Shown here: in pieces, positions 62,129 to 64,000 of the stretch
Position numbering within the stretch: the stretch's first letter is position 1
Layout: every line of letters begins with the position of its first letter
From: Dyadobacter sp. Leaf189
GTDB taxonomy: Bacteria; Bacteroidota; Bacteroidia; Cytophagales; Spirosomataceae
DNA: 64,000 nt
Assembly (NCBI RefSeq): GCF_001424405.1
Contig: NZ_LMPS01000006.1
Span: 124,001 to 188,000 of the forward strand
Direction of reading: 5' to 3'
Translations under genes and position numbers: made by a program
The notes under the pieces: generated by a model
Database searches by the model: none
Seen by the model: only the letters and a program-made list of their open reading frames with translations
Told to the model about the DNA's origin: nothing

Positions 62129-63115
62129 ATGAAGCCGTTCAGGGTTATTTTATATTATTGCTACTCTCCCATTGCTGATACCGAAACTTACCGGGACGAG
62201 CACCACGTGTTTTGCGTTGAGCATAACCTGCTTGGGCGAATTATCGTCGCGCCGGAAGGATTGAACGGTACCGTTTCAGGCACCCCGGAAGATTGTGAAG
62301 CTTATATGAATTATGTGCGTTCGGATGCGCGTTTCAGCCATGTTCAGTTCAAAGTGGAGGAGCATGATAAGATTGCATTTCAAAAACTGCACGTGCGTGT
62401 AAAAGATGAGATTGTCAATTCTGACCTGCCTGTTAACCCCCTGGAACGAACCGGAAAACACCTTGAACCGGCTGAATTCAAGAAGCTGATCAACGACCCT
62501 GATGTAGTATTGGTCGATATGCGCTCGGATTATGAGCACGAAGTCGGCAAGTTCAAGGGAGCGATCACTTTTGATATGCACACCCTCCGCGAACTGCCGG
62601 AGCACATTCACGAGATCGAGCATTTGAAAGATAAAAAGATCGTGACTTATTGTACCGGCGGGATCAAATGCGAAAAAGCGAGTGCCTACCTTTTAGACCA
62701 GGGATTTAAAGATGTATATCAACTTCACGGCGGCATTATCCGGTACGGACTTGAAGAAGGCGGTGAGAATTTCGATGGCAAATGCTACGTTTTTGACAAC
62801 AGGATTACAGTTGACGTAAACAGCGTGAACCCGACTGTGATCTCCAAGTGCTATATCTGCAACGAACCTTGCGATCGGATGATCAACTGTGCAAATGCGG
62901 AATGCAACACGCACGTACCTGTTTGCATCAAATGCGGCGAAGAAATGGAGGGTGCATGCTCACCTGAGTGCAAGGCGCACCCAGGCAAGCGGATTTATGA
63001 TGGAACAGGTTATTACGTCAGCCAGAGCAACCATTATCATCCATTGCAGGGTTTGAAGAGCCAGAAAAAGAACTTAAAAAAAATGAAGCTGGCGCAGCAA
63101 ACACAATCTGCCTAA
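62129..63115 (+). CDS. trhO: tRNA uridine(34) hydroxylase TrhO (rhodanese-related)
   Basis: 328 residues with the YceA/TrhO layout: an N-terminal acylphosphatase-like domain (I-I-V-A-P-E-G-L-N-G-T-V-S-G-T), a rhodanese domain (V-V-L-V-D-M-R-S-D-Y-E) with catalytic Cys175 in Y-C-T-G-G-I-K-C-E, and a C-terminal zinc-binding-like Cys cluster (C-Y-I-C, C-A-N-A-E-C, C-I-K-C). It hydroxylates U34 of certain tRNAs to form ho5U with oxygen. The end overlaps nearly with the convergent GNAT gene. Confidence 0.93.
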   Translation: MKPFRVILYYCYSPIADTETYRDEHHVFCVEHNLLGRIIVAPEGLNGTVSGTPEDCEAYMNYVRSDARFSHVQFKVEEHDKIAFQKLHVRVKDEIVNSDLPVNPLERTGKHLEPAEFKKLINDPDVVLVDMRSDYEHEVGKFKGAITFDMHTLRELPEHIHEIEHLKDKKIVTYCTGGIKCEKASAYLLDQGFKDVYQLHGGIIRYGLEEGGENFDGKCYVFDNRITVDVNSVNPTVISKCYICNEPCDRMINCANAECNTHVPVCIKCGEEMEGACSPECKAHPGKRIYDGTGYYVSQSNHYHPLQGLKSQKKNLKKMKLAQQTQSA

Positions 63116-63116
63116 A

Positions 63117-63611
63117 TCAGTTAAGCCGTTTTTCGAGTATATAATCATTCATCCAGTACGGACCGATCGGGATATCCTGTTTATCGATCACCTGATAGCC
63201 TTGCTTTTCGTAAAAGGCCTTTGCCTTGTTATACCTGTTGACATTAAGGAGCACTACCTGGCCACCAGCCTGCATTACGTAACGCTCCGCCTCACCCAAA
63301 AGGAATTTGCCCGCACCGGTACCCTGCGTCGAAGGAAGTACATATAATTTATGTAATTTGAACGTTCCGGGTTTTTCTTCGGAGACAGATGCGAAGCCGG
63401 CGGGCTCATTTTCTTTCATCAAAATCAAAAAAGACTGGCCTTCCTCCATTTGGGATTTCAAAGCGTCAGAAGAATATATTTTATCAAACATATAGTCAAT
63501 CTGTTCCTTGTTAAGGATTTCACCGTAAGTAGGTTCCCAGGTTTGCTCCTGTATTGAAATGATCGCCGGTATATCCGCCGCGGTCGCGGGCTTTATTGAG
63601 AATGCGGGCAT
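63117..63611 (-). CDS. GNAT family N-acetyltransferase
   Basis: 164 residues of the GNAT fold. Motif A is L-Y-V-L-P-S-T-Q-G-T-G-A-G-K-F-L-L with the Q/R-x-x-G-x-G/A acetyl-CoA loop, motif B is L-L-N-V-N-R-Y-N-K-A-K-A-F-Y-E-K-Q-G-Y. It transfers acetyl from acetyl-CoA to a small amine or peptide N-terminus; the substrate is unknown. The start codon faces surE, 116 bases away. Confidence 0.9.
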   Translation of the reverse strand: MPAFSIKPATAADIPAIISIQEQTWEPTYGEILNKEQIDYMFDKIYSSDALKSQMEEGQSFLILMKENEPAGFASVSEEKPGTFKLHKLYVLPSTQGTGAGKFLLGEAERYVMQAGGQVVLLNVNRYNKAKAFYEKQGYQVIDKQDIPIGPYWMNDYILEKRLN

Positions 63612-63727
63612 ATTGTTTAAATTTGAGCTTAAAACTGCAAATAAATAGTTATAAACCTAAAAACCAGCATTACTTCATCGCAGCCGCCGGAATGTACTTC
63701 CGGAGCCTTTCCGATAAGTAGAAATAT

Positions 63728-64000
63728 ATGAAACCCCTCATTTTAGTTACAAATGACGACGGCATAACATCCAAAGGAATCCGGACACTGGTAGAAATCA
63801 TGCAGGAGCTGGGTGAAGTGGTGGTTGTAGCGCCTAATAGCCCACAGTCGGGAATGGGCCACGCGATCACAATCGGCGAGCCCCTCCGCCTTTATGCTAC
63901 CCACATCTTTGATAATTTGACGGAGTATGAATGTTCGGGCACACCCGCCGATTGCGTGAAAATAGCGAAGCACCACATTCTGCTGGACAGAAAGCCTGAT
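63728..64000 (+). CDS. surE: 5'/3'-nucleotidase SurE, 5' part only
   Basis: 91 codons before the window ends. The start is M-K-P-L-I-L-V-T-N-D10-D11-G with the metal-binding Asp pair, then A-P-N-S-P-Q-S-G-M-G-H and S-G-T-P-A-D-C-V, the standard SurE blocks. SurE dephosphorylates nucleoside 5'- and 3'-monophosphates and short polyphosphates. Cut at the right edge; the other 160 or so residues lie outside. Confidence 0.95.
   Translation, partial: MKPLILVTNDDGITSKGIRTLVEIMQELGEVVVVAPNSPQSGMGHAITIGEPLRLYATHIFDNLTEYECSGTPADCVKIAKHHILLDRKPD

Overview
The window looks like a chromosomal segment of a Bacteroidota bacterium, most likely a Cytophagales member close to Dyadobacter (inference from gene content, not a database match). 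Supporting signs are a carboxypeptidase-domain outer-membrane barrel of the Bacteroidota type, a TTG-N19-TAnnTTTG promoter in front of a tRNA, weak or absent Shine-Dalgarno sequences, many AraC regulators, an ECF42-type sigma factor with its YCII partner, and an ArdA/MobC/relaxase set typical of Bacteroidota mobile elements.

Layout. 0-6.4 kb: small enzymes (VOC, SnoaL-like, NAD epimerase, SDR, NTF2-like) interleaved with three AraC-family regulators; the SDR gene carries a 21-bp-spaced direct repeat typical of AraC operators. 6.5-8.9 kb: a debris zone with a deleted MNT-HEPN remnant, an intact ImmA/IrrE-DUF4411 pair and a broken Wzi-like gene. 8.9-16.5 kb: a heavy-metal-type RND efflux operon (response regulator, kinase, TolC, adaptor, pump). 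16.6-17.7 kb: a degenerate copy of the left end of the downstream island, plus two small unknown genes. 17.8-23.4 kb: an alpha/beta hydrolase facing a truncated HxlR remnant with intact twin operators, then a two-component system divergent from an outer-membrane barrel gene with three 10-bp-spaced repeats between them. 23.4-26.3 kb: OsmC, CPBP protease, Crp/Fnr regulator and a DUF308 protein; osmC and the DUF308 gene share an almost identical promoter-proximal motif.

26,421-53,066: a 26.6-kb integrative mobilizable element inserted at the 3' end of tRNA-Lys(TTT). It is bounded by a 17-bp direct repeat of the tRNA end, has a tyrosine integrase next to the intact tRNA, three 12-bp putative arm sites, an oriT-like nested hairpin, MobC and a relaxase, an AbiEii-type nucleotidyltransferase pair, an XRE/HEPN pair, ArdA preceded by a long structured palindrome, and a 16-kb metabolic cargo. 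The cargo (carboxylesterase, two aldo/keto reductases, NTF2-like proteins, flavodoxin, hydrolases, CMD protein, an isoquinoline-oxidoreductase-like molybdenum hydroxylase with a diheme cytochrome, cupins, an ABM protein) appears to be a regulon of an island-encoded AraC protein: three copies of one 21-bp-spaced direct repeat lie upstream of three of its transcription units. An MNT-HEPN gene and a PD-(D/E)XK gene sit backwards inside the cargo. Two cargo genes are broken within their signal-peptide codons.

53.1-64 kb: ordinary chromosome with a WG-repeat protein, ECF42 sigma/YCII, an amidohydrolase, a Gfo/Idh/MocA oxidoreductase, tRNA-Leu(GAG), HicAB, a deoxynucleoside kinase, TrhO, a GNAT enzyme and the start of surE.
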